64,000 nucleotides of DNA from Pseudomonas berkeleyensis (GTDB lineage Bacteria > Pseudomonadota > Gammaproteobacteria > Pseudomonadales > Pseudomonadaceae), in contig NZ_CP059139.1 of NCBI RefSeq assembly GCF_014109765.1, positions 124,001 to 188,000 of the forward strand, read 5' to 3'. Below, piece by piece: positions 60,202-64,000 of this stretch. Numbering within the stretch: position 1 is the first letter of the stretch; each line of letters starts with the position of its first letter. Below the pieces are notes generated by a model, which had not been told where the DNA came from, made no database searches, and worked only from the letters and a program-made list of their open reading frames with translations. The position numbers were made by a program, and so were the translations under genes.

Positions 60202-60609
60202 CTAGACCTCGCCCGGGGCGCCCGCCAGTTCGCTCAGGCGCTGGGCCAGCAGCTTGAAATCGTAGGGTTTGACGATGCTGTCAGTGGCGGCTGCGGTGTC
60301 GCGGGCGCGCACCTCTTCGAGCAGTTCGCGCTCGTTGTAGCCACTGGCGAACAGTACCGGTAGGGTGGGTCGCAGTTGGCGTGCGGCTTCGACCAGTTCG
60401 CGTCCGTCCATGCCGGGCAGACCGATGTCGCTCATCAGCAGGTCGAACGGCTGGTCGCTACGCAGCAGTTCCAGCGCGCTGGCACCGTCACGCAGGGCAT
60501 GGACGCGGTAGCCGAATTCCTGCAGCACCTCCACGGTGAGCGTGCGAACGACATCGTCGTCCTCGACCAGCAGAATGGTCTTTGCTGCGCTGGAGTCGGT
60601 CTCGGTCAT
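60202..60609 (-). CDS. stand-alone response regulator receiver
   Basis: 135 residues from the ATG at 60607-60609: a single REC domain with acidic pocket ILLVEDDD (17-19), phospho-acceptor Asp61 in LMSDIGLPGMDG and Lys114 in IVKPYDF. No output domain, so it probably acts through protein contacts, for example with the hybrid kinase divergently encoded 118 bp away. An upstream extension to 60720 would run into that spacer and lacks a ribosome site. Confidence 0.9.
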   Translation of the reverse strand: MTETDSSAAKTILLVEDDDVVRTLTVEVLQEFGYRVHALRDGASALELLRSDQPFDLLMSDIGLPGMDGRELVEAARQLRPTLPVLFASGYNERELLEEVRARDTAAATDSIVKPYDFKLLAQRLSELAGAPGEV

Positions 60610-60727
60610 GGGGCTCTCTGTTTCGGCGCGCAGAATACGCAAATGTTTGGCAAACTTCGGCGTCTGCGGGCTGTCAGTGTGCCACACGCCTCCCTCTATT
60701 AGATAAGAACAGCGAGACAATCATCGA

Positions 60728-64000
<3,273 letters not shown>

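Overview
The window looks like chromosome from a high-GC gammaproteobacterium of the genus Pseudomonas, probably the mendocina/oleovorans/pseudoalcaligenes side of the genus (species level is inference). The evidence is gene content and order: purE-purK next to a zinc alcohol dehydrogenase, LysR-aspA and a MocR-type regulator; a complete caa3-type cytochrome oxidase locus (coxB-coxA-cox11-coxC-SURF1-ctaA-cyoE-sco); and thrB, DUF2782, polA, a small RNA locus, engB, cytochrome c5, cytochrome c4, dsbA, a nuclease-like gene, dgcH, marC and ampDh2. From memory these match three separate blocks of the P. aeruginosa PAO1 map (around PA5425-5432, PA0104-0114 and PA5485-5495). They appear here within 64 kb, with transport and envelope genes between them. 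No tRNA, rRNA, CRISPR array, transposase or prophage gene was found.

Layout. 1-1.8 kb: C-terminal part of a Tle1-like type VI lipase effector. 1.8-4.1 kb: small envelope genes and a solute-binding protein. 4.1-7.1 kb: purK, purE and an alcohol dehydrogenase. 7.2-9.1 kb: an exported protein of unknown function and an AraC regulator. 9.4-13.9 kb: a tightly packed five-gene minus-strand cluster (two PepSY proteins, a sialidase-like protein, a membrane protein and an LTA-synthase-like enzyme). It is flanked by REP elements and a duplicated gene tail, and is the best candidate for an uncharacterised envelope system. 14.1-16.3 kb: an acetylpolyamine deacetylase-like enzyme with a polyamine-binding protein. 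16.5-22.6 kb: LysR/aspA, MocR/PaiB-like and acetyltransferases. 22.7-26.8 kb: two alanine-type symporters around a helix-turn-helix regulator. 26.9-35.5 kb: nitrogen and amino-acid genes (asparaginase, Lrp-type regulator, a TRAP transporter operon with an unusual gamma-glutamyltransferase homologue, RidA, glutaminase). 35.6-46 kb: AEC transporter and the cytochrome oxidase locus. 46.2-54.3 kb: thrB through the nuclease-like gene. 54.3-64 kb: diguanylate cyclase, purine permease, MarC, AmpDh2-like amidase, a lipoprotein, a response regulator and a truncated hybrid histidine kinase.

Regulation read from the sequence. A near-consensus sigma-54 promoter with a consensus IHF site precedes the TRAP operon. 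An AlgU (sigma-22) type promoter and a terminator bracket an approximately 131-nt RNA between polA and engB, matching the position and size of ErsA. The purE leader contains a terminator-like hairpin. The aspA-lysR spacer holds two ATGC...GCAT dyads.

Repeats. At least four dispersed palindromic families occupy the spacers: a REPIN-type GTAGGAGCGGCTTCAGCCGC family, a GTAGGGTGCGCC family, a GTAGGGTGGGTTA family, and a MITE-like 140-bp element with GTTGAAAAAC ends whose core also occurs between purE and purK.
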